A stretch of 64,000 nucleotides of DNA from Sphingobacterium sp. HMA12 (GCF_002933815.1 NZ_BEYR01000001.1:806001-870000); one strand, 5' to 3'. Shown: positions 53,804 to 62,098, counted from the stretch's first letter. Program-made: numbers and translations. Notes: generated by a model from the letters alone, not told the origin.

Positions 53804-53893
53804 ATGAATACTATAATTTACTCCTTGTATTCTTTTAAAAAACAATCTTTTAATGATCATAGCTTGAATTTGAACGGGCGAATGTGTCGCTGA
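53804..53893 (+). CDS. RMC leader peptide 2 (29 aa)
   Basis: ATG at 53804, TGA at 53891. It begins MNTIIYSLYSFKK and ends NLNGRMCR. Only the end Arg-Met-Cys-x matches the leaders at 31971 and 61935; the DNA of the end is CGAATGTGTCGCTGA. The ORF is followed after 17 nt by a strong hairpin and then by a second copy of the 15-mer before the SusC gene. Confidence 0.72.
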   Translation: MNTIIYSLYSFKKQSFNDHSLNLNGRMCR

Positions 53894-53910
53894 AGTAGCT
53901 TTCCGATGAA

Positions 53911-53938
53911 TTTCAAAAGACAACAAGTTCTTTTGAAA
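53911..53938 (+). promoter_or_regulatory. Hairpin after leader ORF 2 (candidate attenuator)
   Basis: TTTCAAAAGA (53911-53920) and TCTTTTGAAA (53929-53938) form a perfect 10-bp stem with loop CAACAAGT. It begins 17 nt after the leader stop codon, where a stalled ribosome would affect folding. No clear T-run follows, so it may act on translation or by a factor. Confidence 0.6.
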
Positions 53939-53960
53939 AGCAGATGACAATCATAGGTGA

Positions 53961-53975
53961 TCAATTGGCGTTGGC
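53961..53975 (+). repeat. 15-mer leader motif, copy 3
   Basis: TCAATTGGCGTTGGC followed by ACTT. It ends 33 nt before the SusC ATG at 54008. Together with copy 2 it forms direct repeats that bracket the leader ORF and hairpin, 213 bp apart. Confidence 0.8.
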
Positions 53976-54007
53976 ACTTATTCAGTACACTATTTAAACG
54001 CTCATTC

Positions 54008-57000
54008 ATGAAAAAAATCAAGCATGCAAAACATATTTTGTTTTGTATCCTGCTCACTATGGCTTTTATTCCGGTCAAGCTAGTTGCCCAGATAGCCGGT
54101 GAGCCTATTATTAATGCAACCCTGCAAGGAAAAATTGTTGATGCTATCTCCGGTGAACCGCTGGAAGGTGTCACTGTACAGCTGGAGGCTGTAACGCATA
54201 GCGTAAAAACAGATGAAAAGGGAAACTTTCATTTTGTGACCGGTCAGAAGCTCCCTTTTACGCTGATGCTATCGTATGTTGGCTATGAGCGTATGAAATT
54301 GGTCGTCAATTCTTCTCCGGCCTTGATCAAGTTGCAACGTTCGTCGGACAACCTAGACGAAGTGGTTGTAGTGGGGTACACCACGGTCGGCAAGAAGAAT
54401 CTGATCGGCTCAGTGGAAAAAGTGGACTTAAAGGAGGTGAGTACAATCCCTACGGGCAGTTTCGATGCGCAATTGCAAGGCAAGGTGGCCGGAGTTCAGG
54501 TCAGTAGCAGTACCGGTGTGCCGGGCGAGGCTTTAAATATCCGCCTACGTGGAGCAACTTCCATCAATGCCAACAACAACCCGCTTTATGTAATTGATGG
54601 GGTGTTTGTTAACTCCGAGAGTCTTCAGACCTTAAACACGGGCGGAAAAGCAACGTCCCCAATCGCTGATCTAAACCCCTCAGATATAGCCTATGTGGAG
54701 GTGCTCAAAGATGCGGAAGCGACCGCATTATACGGCTCAAGAGGAGCCAATGGTGTCATTCTGATCACGACCAAACGTGGTAAAAATGGACAGTCTACCA
54801 AGATAGACGTCAATTTGTATGCTGGCAGGGCAAAAGCAGCAAAGCTTTGGGAACTGACAACCGGCCCCGAACATGCGGAGCTGGTCAACGAATACAACCG
54901 TAATATCGGCAAGCCTGAACCTTTTATCTCAACGGCTCAAGGTGGGCGTGGACTTCCTGCAGAACAGCAGACTTACGATCGACTTTCCGAGGCATTTCGC
55001 ACTGCAGGGGTATATAATGCCGACCTCTCGTTATATGGCGGTAGTGACAAAACGACTTACTATCTGGGCGCCGGATATAATAAGCAGGAATCCATCCTGC
55101 GTCCGATCGCTTTTGACCGCGCAAGTTTTCGGTTTAATTTGGATCAAAAGATCAACGAGCAGCTCAAAGTAGGGTCGAGCAACGCAATTTCACGAACAGG
55201 ACGCAATCAGGGAAGGGCCGGAGATGGACCACAGGGCGGGATCTTGCAGGCGGCCTTGCATACGCCAACCTACCTTTCGCCCTACAATGAACAAGGGGAG
55301 CTGGTCGGGAGGGCGGGCTTTGATAATTTGACCCTGCTATTGGATAATTACGATGTAGGCTCCATTAGTCTACGGTATATCGGTAATGTATACGGGGAAT
55401 ATCAGATCTCTCCAAACCTGAAATTTCGATCGACCTTCAGTGTGGATTACAACCACTATGATGAGCATGAGTATTGGAATAAATTTTTGATTGCGGGCAG
55501 CCCCAGTGGTTCAGCAACATCGGCGATCAGCCAGGCCACGACCTGGATCAATGAGCAGACATTGACTTATCGCAAGCGCCTCGGTACGCAGCATTCCTTT
55601 GGCCTGCTCCTGGGAAATACCTTACAAAGCAGCACATTTTCGCTCACTTCGGCTACGGGCAAAGGCTTTGCCTCTAATGATTTTAAAATTATCGGATCTG
55701 CGGCCAATACCACCAGCTTCCAGGATTGGGACAAATATAACTTGGCTTCTTTCTTCGGACGTATTGATTATGGCTTTGCCGATAAGTACCTGATCGATTT
55801 TTCGCTTCGGGCAGATGGTTCCTCAAAATTCAATAAGGGCTACCAATGGGGCTACTTTCCCGCTGTGGGCCTGGCCTGGCGGCTGAATAAGGAACATTTT
55901 CTCAAAGATATTTCTTTTATCAATGACCTCAAGATCCGAAGTAGTTATGGAATTACGGGCAATCAGAGCGGGATCAATTCCTTTGCCTCCCGGCAGCTAT
56001 GGTCTGGCGTGAATGGCGCTTACCGTGGTGTAGCTGGAATGTTTCCTGAACAATTGGCCGACGAGAAACTGACCTGGGAGCAAACTTCGCAGTTTAATCT
56101 GGGCATTGATGCATCTCTTTTCAATAACCGTGTGTCTTTCGCTTTTAATTACTACGATAAACAGACCAAGGACGGGCTGTTGACAGCGGTGCTGCCGGGG
56201 ACTACGGGCTATGACAATTACTTAAACAATGCGGCCGAGATAAGTAATAGGGGGATTGAATTCAACCTGAATTCGACCAACATACAACAGAACAACTTTA
56301 CCTGGACCACGGCCTTTAATATTGCCAGAAATGTCAACAAAATTGAACATTTAAGCAAGCCTATGAACTTTGGCAGCCGCGACCTGATTTTATTTAAAGA
56401 AGGAAGTCCAATGTATTCTTTTTGGGTCTATAAACAGCTTTATGTGGATTCCCAGACTGGCGACGCTGTCTATGAAGATGTCAATGGGGATGGCAAAATT
56501 ACGACAGATGATCGCCAGCTCTTAGGGAGTATATGGCCTGATTTTTTTGGTGGAATTACCAATAATTTTACATATAAAAATTGGGACCTAAGCACTTTTC
56601 TAAGTTTTTCGGTCGGTAATAAGATCTATAACCACAACCGCTTTTTTGGTGAGGCCGGTGGTGCACGTGACGCCGCCCGCGTGATCTTTAAGTCGAATCT
56701 GGACCGCTGGCAGCAACCCGGTGATCTAACAGATGTACCGCGTACAGACGGTATAAACAACAACAATTATAAAGATGGGGGCGGACGATGGCTGGAAGAT
56801 GGTTCGTACCTGCGGTTCCGGTCCCTAAGCCTGGGCTATAACCTTCCCGCGGCAGCGCTTGAAAAACTGTCGCTGACCAAACTACGGCTGTATGTCCAGG
56901 CGACAAATTTATTCACATGGACGAAATACACTGGCTTGGATCCTGAATCTGCCGCGAGCAGTTCGGCAAACGAACAGGGCATCGACCTGGGTACGCCGCC

Positions 57001-57043
57001 ACAACCACGGAGTTTTCAATTGGGTGTTAATCTAACCTTGTAA
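54008..57043 (+). CDS. SusC/RagA TonB-dependent receptor (RMC locus 2)
   Basis: 1011 residues from the ATG at 54008 (MKKIKHAKHILFCILLTMAF); the frame is open from 53957 but those residues precede the signal peptide and cover the 15-mer. The regulatory domain has LEGVTVQLEAVTHSVKTDEK and GNFHFVTGQKLP, shared with the receptors at 32186 and 62131. The plug has DEVVVVGYTTVGKKNLIGSV and VEVLKDAEATALYGSRGANG; the barrel ends FQLGVNLTL. SusD follows 7 nt after the stop, then two DoxX-like membrane proteins. Ligand unknown. Confidence 0.94.
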   Translation: MKKIKHAKHILFCILLTMAFIPVKLVAQIAGEPIINATLQGKIVDAISGEPLEGVTVQLEAVTHSVKTDEKGNFHFVTGQKLPFTLMLSYVGYERMKLVVNSSPALIKLQRSSDNLDEVVVVGYTTVGKKNLIGSVEKVDLKEVSTIPTGSFDAQLQGKVAGVQVSSSTGVPGEALNIRLRGATSINANNNPLYVIDGVFVNSESLQTLNTGGKATSPIADLNPSDIAYVEVLKDAEATALYGSRGANGVILITTKRGKNGQSTKIDVNLYAGRAKAAKLWELTTGPEHAELVNEYNRNIGKPEPFISTAQGGRGLPAEQQTYDRLSEAFRTAGVYNADLSLYGGSDKTTYYLGAGYNKQESILRPIAFDRASFRFNLDQKINEQLKVGSSNAISRTGRNQGRAGDGPQGGILQAALHTPTYLSPYNEQGELVGRAGFDNLTLLLDNYDVGSISLRYIGNVYGEYQISPNLKFRSTFSVDYNHYDEHEYWNKFLIAGSPSGSATSAISQATTWINEQTLTYRKRLGTQHSFGLLLGNTLQSSTFSLTSATGKGFASNDFKIIGSAANTTSFQDWDKYNLASFFGRIDYGFADKYLIDFSLRADGSSKFNKGYQWGYFPAVGLAWRLNKEHFLKDISFINDLKIRSSYGITGNQSGINSFASRQLWSGVNGAYRGVAGMFPEQLADEKLTWEQTSQFNLGIDASLFNNRVSFAFNYYDKQTKDGLLTAVLPGTTGYDNYLNNAAEISNRGIEFNLNSTNIQQNNFTWTTAFNIARNVNKIEHLSKPMNFGSRDLILFKEGSPMYSFWVYKQLYVDSQTGDAVYEDVNGDGKITTDDRQLLGSIWPDFFGGITNNFTYKNWDLSTFLSFSVGNKIYNHNRFFGEAGGARDAARVIFKSNLDRWQQPGDLTDVPRTDGINNNNYKDGGGRWLEDGSYLRFRSLSLGYNLPAAALEKLSLTKLRLYVQATNLFTWTKYTGLDPESAASSSANEQGIDLGTPPQPRSFQLGVNLTL

Positions 57044-57050
57044 CTACAGC

Positions 57051-58385
57051 ATGAAAAAATATTATCTCTTTCTATTGGCCGTTGTTTTCTTTTCGTCCTG
57101 TTCTTCCTTTTTGGATGTAGACCCGCGCACCTCCATAGCCGGCGATCAGGTGATCAACGATGAGACCTCTGCCAAAGCGGCATTGAACGGTGTATATGCC
57201 GCCTTGCGGAATTATTACAGTGTCAACTATCAATCCATCGCCTACCTCTCCGGAGACAATATCGAGTGGACGGGCTCGCAATCACAGATACAGGAATTTA
57301 TCAATCATAAGGTCAATGCCGAAAATGCGACCCTGGCGGCTGCATGGAACGGTATTTATAAGTCCATCGACCGGGCGAATAATGTGATCCGGGATTTGAC
57401 AAACTATGACAAGCAGAATATCAGCGATGCGGTCAAGCAAAATATACTTGGTCAGGCCTATGCCATCCGTGCGCTTAATTATTTTGACCTGGTCCGGGTC
57501 TGGGGTGGTGTACCAATTGTCACGGCCCCGACTGCCAAGATCGGGGAGAATATGGGGATCGCACGGAGTAACTCAGATCAGGTATATGCGCGTGTAATTG
57601 AAGATTTGAACACAGCGGAAGGCTTGCTGAGTAATACCACCGACCGTACGGCTTTTACCAAAAAAACAATCCTGGCCCTCAAAGCGAGATATTACCTCTA
57701 TCGCCAGGATTGGCAACAGGCCATTCAATATGCGAATGTGCTTGCTGCGGATCAGGATTACGAACTCCTGAATCCTTATTATAGTTTCTTTAAAAACGAC
57801 CTTACCGAAACCAAGGAGTCTATATTTGAACTTTTTTACAGTGCCAATGAACCGAATCCGCACCGCACACAATGGCAGCCGCAAACCAACGGCGGCACAA
57901 GGCAATGGGCGCCCAACGCGGCATTGATCAAACTGTTGACGAGCTCCGAGACTGGGGGCGCACGTAGTGAGCTCATTGCAAAGGATAATCAGGGGAGGTG
58001 GTATGGCAATCTCTACTATCGCGATCCGGCCAAAGATCCTACTTATATCATTCGCATTGCTGAAATTCTTTTCATTCGGGCCGAGGCTAGTGCGCAGCTG
58101 GGCAACTATACGCAGGCCCTGACGGACCTCAACCGAATCCGTACACGCGCGGCATTGACCGCACGTCCTTCGTCGACAGCCAAAGAACAGATTTTACAAT
58201 GGATAGCAGATGAACGCCGGCTGGAATTTGCTTTTGAAGCGCACCGCTGGTTTGATCTTGTCCGAACAGGTCGTGCCAAGCAGACTTTGGGAATTCAGGA
58301 GGATTTTCGCCTGCTGCTGCCCATTCCTTATAGCCAGTTGTTGGCCGACCCCGTATTGCAACAGAACCCAGGTTATTCACGCTAA
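57051..58385 (+). CDS. SusD/RagB family lipoprotein (RMC locus 2)
   Basis: 444 residues, short for the family. Lipobox VVFFSSC (Cys17). SSFLDVDPRTSIAGDQVIND, AYAIRALNYFDLVRVWGGVP and the C-terminal ADERRLEFAFEAHRWFDLVR are SusD landmarks. It works with the SusC encoded 7 nt upstream. The next gene begins 12 nt after its stop, so the four genes form one operon. Confidence 0.93.
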   Translation: MKKYYLFLLAVVFFSSCSSFLDVDPRTSIAGDQVINDETSAKAALNGVYAALRNYYSVNYQSIAYLSGDNIEWTGSQSQIQEFINHKVNAENATLAAAWNGIYKSIDRANNVIRDLTNYDKQNISDAVKQNILGQAYAIRALNYFDLVRVWGGVPIVTAPTAKIGENMGIARSNSDQVYARVIEDLNTAEGLLSNTTDRTAFTKKTILALKARYYLYRQDWQQAIQYANVLAADQDYELLNPYYSFFKNDLTETKESIFELFYSANEPNPHRTQWQPQTNGGTRQWAPNAALIKLLTSSETGGARSELIAKDNQGRWYGNLYYRDPAKDPTYIIRIAEILFIRAEASAQLGNYTQALTDLNRIRTRAALTARPSSTAKEQILQWIADERRLEFAFEAHRWFDLVRTGRAKQTLGIQEDFRLLLPIPYSQLLADPVLQQNPGYSR

Positions 58386-58397
58386 AAAACAGATACC

Positions 58398-59729
58398 ATG
58401 ACTACCATACAAACGCTTCCGGGCATTCCCTTTTGGAAAAGATATTTACTGCGGCTGAGCATTGTTTTTATCCTTTTGCTCAGTGTGCCCTTACAAGTTG
58501 ATTTTTATCAACAATTGCTAGGCATCAGCTGGCAATATCTACTGAGCGACCTTTTTAACCTAGTTATTTTCTTGCCTCATTTTTTTGGGGACATATCGGG
58601 CTTTGCGGACTGGTTTCTGCTGCTTGCCATAGCTGCGCTTGTGGCAGGACTATGGACTGTCAAAGGTCGTGTCGATCCGGGACGGGAAGCCTCACTGTAC
58701 TATTTCCTACGCATATTCGTTCGCTTTCGCCTAGCTGCTATACTGTCTGTGGCAGGACTGACGAAACTATTTGCCATTTTTGCACCAGCACTTTCACTGA
58801 GCCATCTGAATACACCTTATGGTTATTTTGAAGATTGGAAACAGCTTTATCTCAGTCTGTCTGCAGCACCTGCATATGTCATTTTTTTGGGTGTTATCGA
58901 ATTACTGGCCACTGTGCTGCTGCTCTTTCGGCGAACTTCCTTTTTGGCCGTTCTGATCATCATTCCATTTTATGGAAATGTGTTTCTCGCTGATCTGGCT
59001 TATGGCGGACGCCATTATCTTGCCTCGGCTTTCACGGTATTGTTGACGCTGCCCATCTTCTTTTACGATGCCAAACGGTTGGCTCAACTGGTGATCCAAT
59101 TTGATTACACCTCTCCGCAACGCTGGCAATTCGATTGGTCGCAGGTACACCTGGGCTATTCCCGCTGGATTTTTAAACTACTTTTTGTGCTACTATTTAT
59201 CGGTCTCGCAGGTTTCAAATCGTATGAGGTCAGTAAGACGGCATCGCTATATTACCCAGAGCAACCGGGCTTACCAGGTATCGCTGGTAAGTATCTGGTG
59301 GACGAATTTATTATCAATGGGGATACCATCCCATTTTCGCCAGCCAATAAACAGCGTTGGCGGGATGTCGTTTTTGAACAATGGAATACCTTAAGTGTAC
59401 GGATAAATGATGCTATAAAGACAGCCGCGCCGGCTAAATTCCTGGCGGACCAACAGCGGGATTATGAGTATACACAGGTGGGGGGACGGTTATACTATCG
59501 ATATACCACTGCTCCCAATCGGACTATCCTGCTGAAAAATCCGAATCCGGCCTATCCAAACGATAGCCTGCGGCTACAGCTGCTGCGGCCGGACAGTACG
59601 CATATCCAGCTGTATGGCACCAATTCAACAGGGGATACACTTTCCATAGCTCTTCAGAAAGTAAATAAGAAGTATCTGCTCTATGAAGTTGGCAAACGTG
59701 GCCGTGACCGGCTGGGCTTTAAATTATAA
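58398..59729 (+). CDS. DoxX-like membrane protein with C-terminal soluble domain (paralogue 1)
   Basis: 443 residues. The first 270 hold about seven hydrophobic segments, with FVRFRLAAILSVAGLTKLFA and FLGVIELLATVLLLFRRTSF recalling the DoxX family (small quinone-linked membrane proteins). After a last span (WIFKLLFVLLFIGLAGF) comes a soluble domain with LVDEFIINGDTIPFSP and FEQWNTLSVRIND. The next gene has the same layout and matching segments, so the two are tandem paralogues. Some DoxX/DoxD proteins act in thiosulfate oxidation or thiol redox, but a role here is only suggested. Position in a SusCD operon implies a job connected with the imported compound. Confidence 0.68.
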   Translation: MTTIQTLPGIPFWKRYLLRLSIVFILLLSVPLQVDFYQQLLGISWQYLLSDLFNLVIFLPHFFGDISGFADWFLLLAIAALVAGLWTVKGRVDPGREASLYYFLRIFVRFRLAAILSVAGLTKLFAIFAPALSLSHLNTPYGYFEDWKQLYLSLSAAPAYVIFLGVIELLATVLLLFRRTSFLAVLIIIPFYGNVFLADLAYGGRHYLASAFTVLLTLPIFFYDAKRLAQLVIQFDYTSPQRWQFDWSQVHLGYSRWIFKLLFVLLFIGLAGFKSYEVSKTASLYYPEQPGLPGIAGKYLVDEFIINGDTIPFSPANKQRWRDVVFEQWNTLSVRINDAIKTAAPAKFLADQQRDYEYTQVGGRLYYRYTTAPNRTILLKNPNPAYPNDSLRLQLLRPDSTHIQLYGTNSTGDTLSIALQKVNKKYLLYEVGKRGRDRLGFKL

Positions 59730-59755
59730 TTGACGGTAGCTTAAATCGAAATATC

Positions 59756-61396
59756 ATGCAAATAGCTGAAAAAATACAAACAGAAAGGGTAGGAGCAAAA
59801 GTTGCACCTACACCGAAATGGACGCTCCTTCAACGGATTGCCTTTCGCATAAGTTTTATCTTTTTTATCATTATTTCCATTCCGAATAGTCCTTTATGGT
59901 ACAAGCATGTGTTTGCCATAAACTGGTTTAATCTGGATTACAGGGACCTCTATGATATCTGCCGTTTTGGCTCGGGTGTCAGCTGGTTTGGGCGTACGAC
60001 CTTTGGCAGTCGTTTGGAAGGGTACAGCATCTGGGTAAATACGTTCTTTTTTGCGGTCCTTTTGGGTTTGCTATGGACGGGGCTGGCCAAACTGCTAAAA
60101 AAGGAGAAACGCAGTTACAACAGGTTATATTATTGGCTCAATGTCATTGTTAGATACCGTGCTGGCCTGGGCATCATCGGGTTTGGCTTTACCAAACTAT
60201 TTCCGGTACAGATGCCTTACCCATCTTATGGCATCCTGGATACGGACTATGGCGATTTGACCGCCCAAAAGATTTTTTGGCTTTCCTTTGGGATAGTACC
60301 CTGGTATCAGGTATTTGCTGGCATACTGGAAGTAACAGCCGGTACCTTGTTGCTTTTTCGGCGTACGGTGGCTGTCGGTGCGACCTTGTTAGTCGGGGCT
60401 CTGGGCGCTATTGTCGTGGTCAACTTTGCCTACGACGGAGGTGTGCATGTGTATAGTTCTTATTTCGTACTGTTAAGTCTTTTTCTGCTGGTTCCTTATT
60501 TTGGTCCCTATTACCAAGTATTTATTCGCGAACAGCCAGCACGTATTGCCTTGTTTTTTCCAAACTTCAAAGGAAGATTAAATGAAATTAGAATCGGGTT
60601 GAAAGGCATCATTATCTTTATTTTTTTGATCGTTTTCTTCTATCTGCAATATGTTGATTTTCGGTACGATCCCTACAAACAACCCTCCACAGCTGGTGTT
60701 CAGGAATTGCGTGGTAATTATGAGGTCACGGAATTTCGTCTAAATGGGGTCTTGCGGCCTTTTAATCCTTACGATAGCCTACGCTGGCAGTCCGCAACAT
60801 TTGAAAAATGGTCAACGCTTACTTTTAAAGTGAATAAACCCTTAAAACTGGATCTATCCAATGGTGGTGGTGATCCAAAAAGAGATGTCAACCGAACATT
60901 TGAAATATCGGGTGTCGCCGGTGGACAGCGTGCCTTTCACTATTATGTGGATACGGTAAATCAGCATTTGTACCTGGAAGATAAGTATAAACTGATACCC
61001 GATCAGCGGAACGTCACTGCTGGCGAGGGGGGAGACGGTGGTGTGCGCAACTACCTCAAATCGGCAAAAGGACCTGAAGAAAAGCGCCCGGCGATTTCAC
61101 TAGCCGATTGGATTCCTGCTAAGGTGAAAGCTTCCTTGGGAGATGAGGCCGATTATGTCGCCAAACCTGCGCGGACAGCGCGGCGCCTTCGCGAATTTGC
61201 AAAAGCGGATGAACTGGCAGCAAAAGAAATACGCGAAAGATTTGTGGTTGCCTATAAAATAATTGACGGTGGAAATCGGGTGATTTTAACTGGTATTGAT
61301 GAACATAGAGATTCTATTTATGTCATACTAGACCGAGCCATCAGGGATTATAAAATTTCTCCCGGTAAGTTTGAAGCTGGCAATTATGATCGGTAA
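59756..61396 (+). CDS. DoxX-like membrane protein with C-terminal soluble domain (paralogue 2)
   Basis: 546 residues, 26 nt after paralogue 1. The membrane part holds IVRYRAGLGIIGFGFTKLFP, FAGILEVTAGTLLLFRRTVA and NFAYDGGVHVYSSYFVLLSL, in line with DoxX-like folds. After a span near 285-305 the soluble domain starts with LRGNYEVTEFRLNGVLRPFN and FEKWSTLTFKVNKP, matching paralogue 1. It then has an insertion of roughly 100 residues rich in Lys, Glu and Ala (EEKRPAISLADWIPAKVKAS) that paralogue 1 lacks. Function unknown; the pair could form a heteromeric membrane complex. Confidence 0.68.
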   Translation: MQIAEKIQTERVGAKVAPTPKWTLLQRIAFRISFIFFIIISIPNSPLWYKHVFAINWFNLDYRDLYDICRFGSGVSWFGRTTFGSRLEGYSIWVNTFFFAVLLGLLWTGLAKLLKKEKRSYNRLYYWLNVIVRYRAGLGIIGFGFTKLFPVQMPYPSYGILDTDYGDLTAQKIFWLSFGIVPWYQVFAGILEVTAGTLLLFRRTVAVGATLLVGALGAIVVVNFAYDGGVHVYSSYFVLLSLFLLVPYFGPYYQVFIREQPARIALFFPNFKGRLNEIRIGLKGIIIFIFLIVFFYLQYVDFRYDPYKQPSTAGVQELRGNYEVTEFRLNGVLRPFNPYDSLRWQSATFEKWSTLTFKVNKPLKLDLSNGGGDPKRDVNRTFEISGVAGGQRAFHYYVDTVNQHLYLEDKYKLIPDQRNVTAGEGGDGGVRNYLKSAKGPEEKRPAISLADWIPAKVKASLGDEADYVAKPARTARRLREFAKADELAAKEIRERFVVAYKIIDGGNRVILTGIDEHRDSIYVILDRAIRDYKISPGKFEAGNYDR

Positions 61397-61400
61397 GAAG

Positions 61401-61553
61401 ATGAGAATACTTGTCTGCTGTATGCTATTGATCGGCAGCGGCAAAACCTGTACATCCGCTGTCGAGCATAGTCGAAGGGTCAATCCTCGGCCTTATGAAG
61501 ACGATGGCTCCTGGTCTGCTCAAAGGCTGATGCCGACAGGGACGTACCGTTGA
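61401..61553 (+). CDS. Tiny ORF at the end of the DoxX-like operon, 50 aa
   Basis: ATG at 61401, 4 nt after the stop of paralogue 2, with a purine-rich GGTAAGAAG before it. It starts MRILVCCMLLIGSGKTC, a hydrophobic stretch with three cysteines that could be a signal or membrane anchor, and continues with a polar tail (NPRPYEDDGSWSAQRLMPTG). No family is recognised. The tight spacing favours a real gene, but a remnant of a longer gene is equally possible. The following 61554-61777 contains no feature I can support. Confidence 0.45.
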   Translation: MRILVCCMLLIGSGKTCTSAVEHSRRVNPRPYEDDGSWSAQRLMPTGTYR

Positions 61554-61777
61554 ATTACAGGTGATTATCTTGCTATGTTGTAGTGAGCTTTACCCAGCTA
61601 ATGCTCCGCATGCGTTATCCTTTATATACTTTTATCGCAGATCCGCTTGTATTAAATCGTTTAATGGCAGGAGCTGTATCGCATAGCGAATTTAGTAGAG
61701 CGTTTAGGTGTCTTAGATTGCAATCCGTATTTCTATGTAAGGCTCTTTGTAAAATCTATCATATAATTAGAATAAAG

Positions 61778-61819
61778 TCTACTAATATTATAGATTTTAT
61801 TTTATGTTTACTATATTTG
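61778..61819 (+). promoter_or_regulatory. Palindromic operator plus -7 box (RMC locus 3)
   Basis: TCTACTAATATTATAGA (61778-61794) fits TCTAYWA-n3-TWRTAGA. TATATTTG (61812-61819), an exact -7 match, follows after 17 nt. Unlike loci 1 and 2, no 15-mer follows the -7 box. Confidence 0.65.
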
Positions 61820-61934
61820 TTTATCAACCTAGGAGACAAGCTTATAAAATAGGGGCAATAAATAATTTTATGGCCTTCCTAAAGCAGCATCTTCCGTGAG
61901 TAATCAACAGCATTTTTAATTTAATTTGTTATTT

Positions 61935-62033
61935 ATGAACCACAGATTTTATTCGAACCTTTCCCAACAAAGCGTATATCAACGCTTTTGTAAATCCTAT
62001 TGCTCCGACATGAATATGCGAATGTGTAGCTGA
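61935..62033 (+). CDS. RMC leader peptide 3 (32 aa)
   Basis: ATG at 61935, TGA at 62031. It begins MNHRFYSNLSQQ, has two further Cys residues in the middle (RFCKSYCSD) and ends MNMRMCS. The end DNA is CGAATGTGTAGCTGA, matching the other two leaders except for the first base of the last sense codon. A hairpin follows after 5 nt and the 15-mer after 50 nt. Confidence 0.72.
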   Translation: MNHRFYSNLSQQSVYQRFCKSYCSDMNMRMCS

Positions 62034-62038
62034 GGTTA

Positions 62039-62058
62039 AAAGAAAGTAATCTTTCTTT
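62039..62058 (+). promoter_or_regulatory. Hairpin after leader ORF 3 (candidate attenuator)
   Basis: AAAGAAAG (62039-62046) and CTTTCTTT (62051-62058) form a perfect 8-bp stem with loop TAAT, beginning 5 nt after the leader stop codon. Confidence 0.55.
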
Positions 62059-62083
62059 GGAATGCAGCTTTACTGACAAGTAA

Positions 62084-62098
62084 TCAATTGGCGTTGGC
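62084..62098 (+). repeat. 15-mer leader motif, copy 4
   Basis: TCAATTGGCGTTGGC followed by ACTT, as in copy 3, and ending 33 nt before the SusC ATG at 62131, the same distance as copy 3 from its SusC. Confidence 0.8.

Noticed and set aside
61583..61852. 89-codon frame covering the promoter of RMC locus 3
   Set aside because: It overlaps the conserved palindrome and -7 box, which explain the sequence better than coding does.
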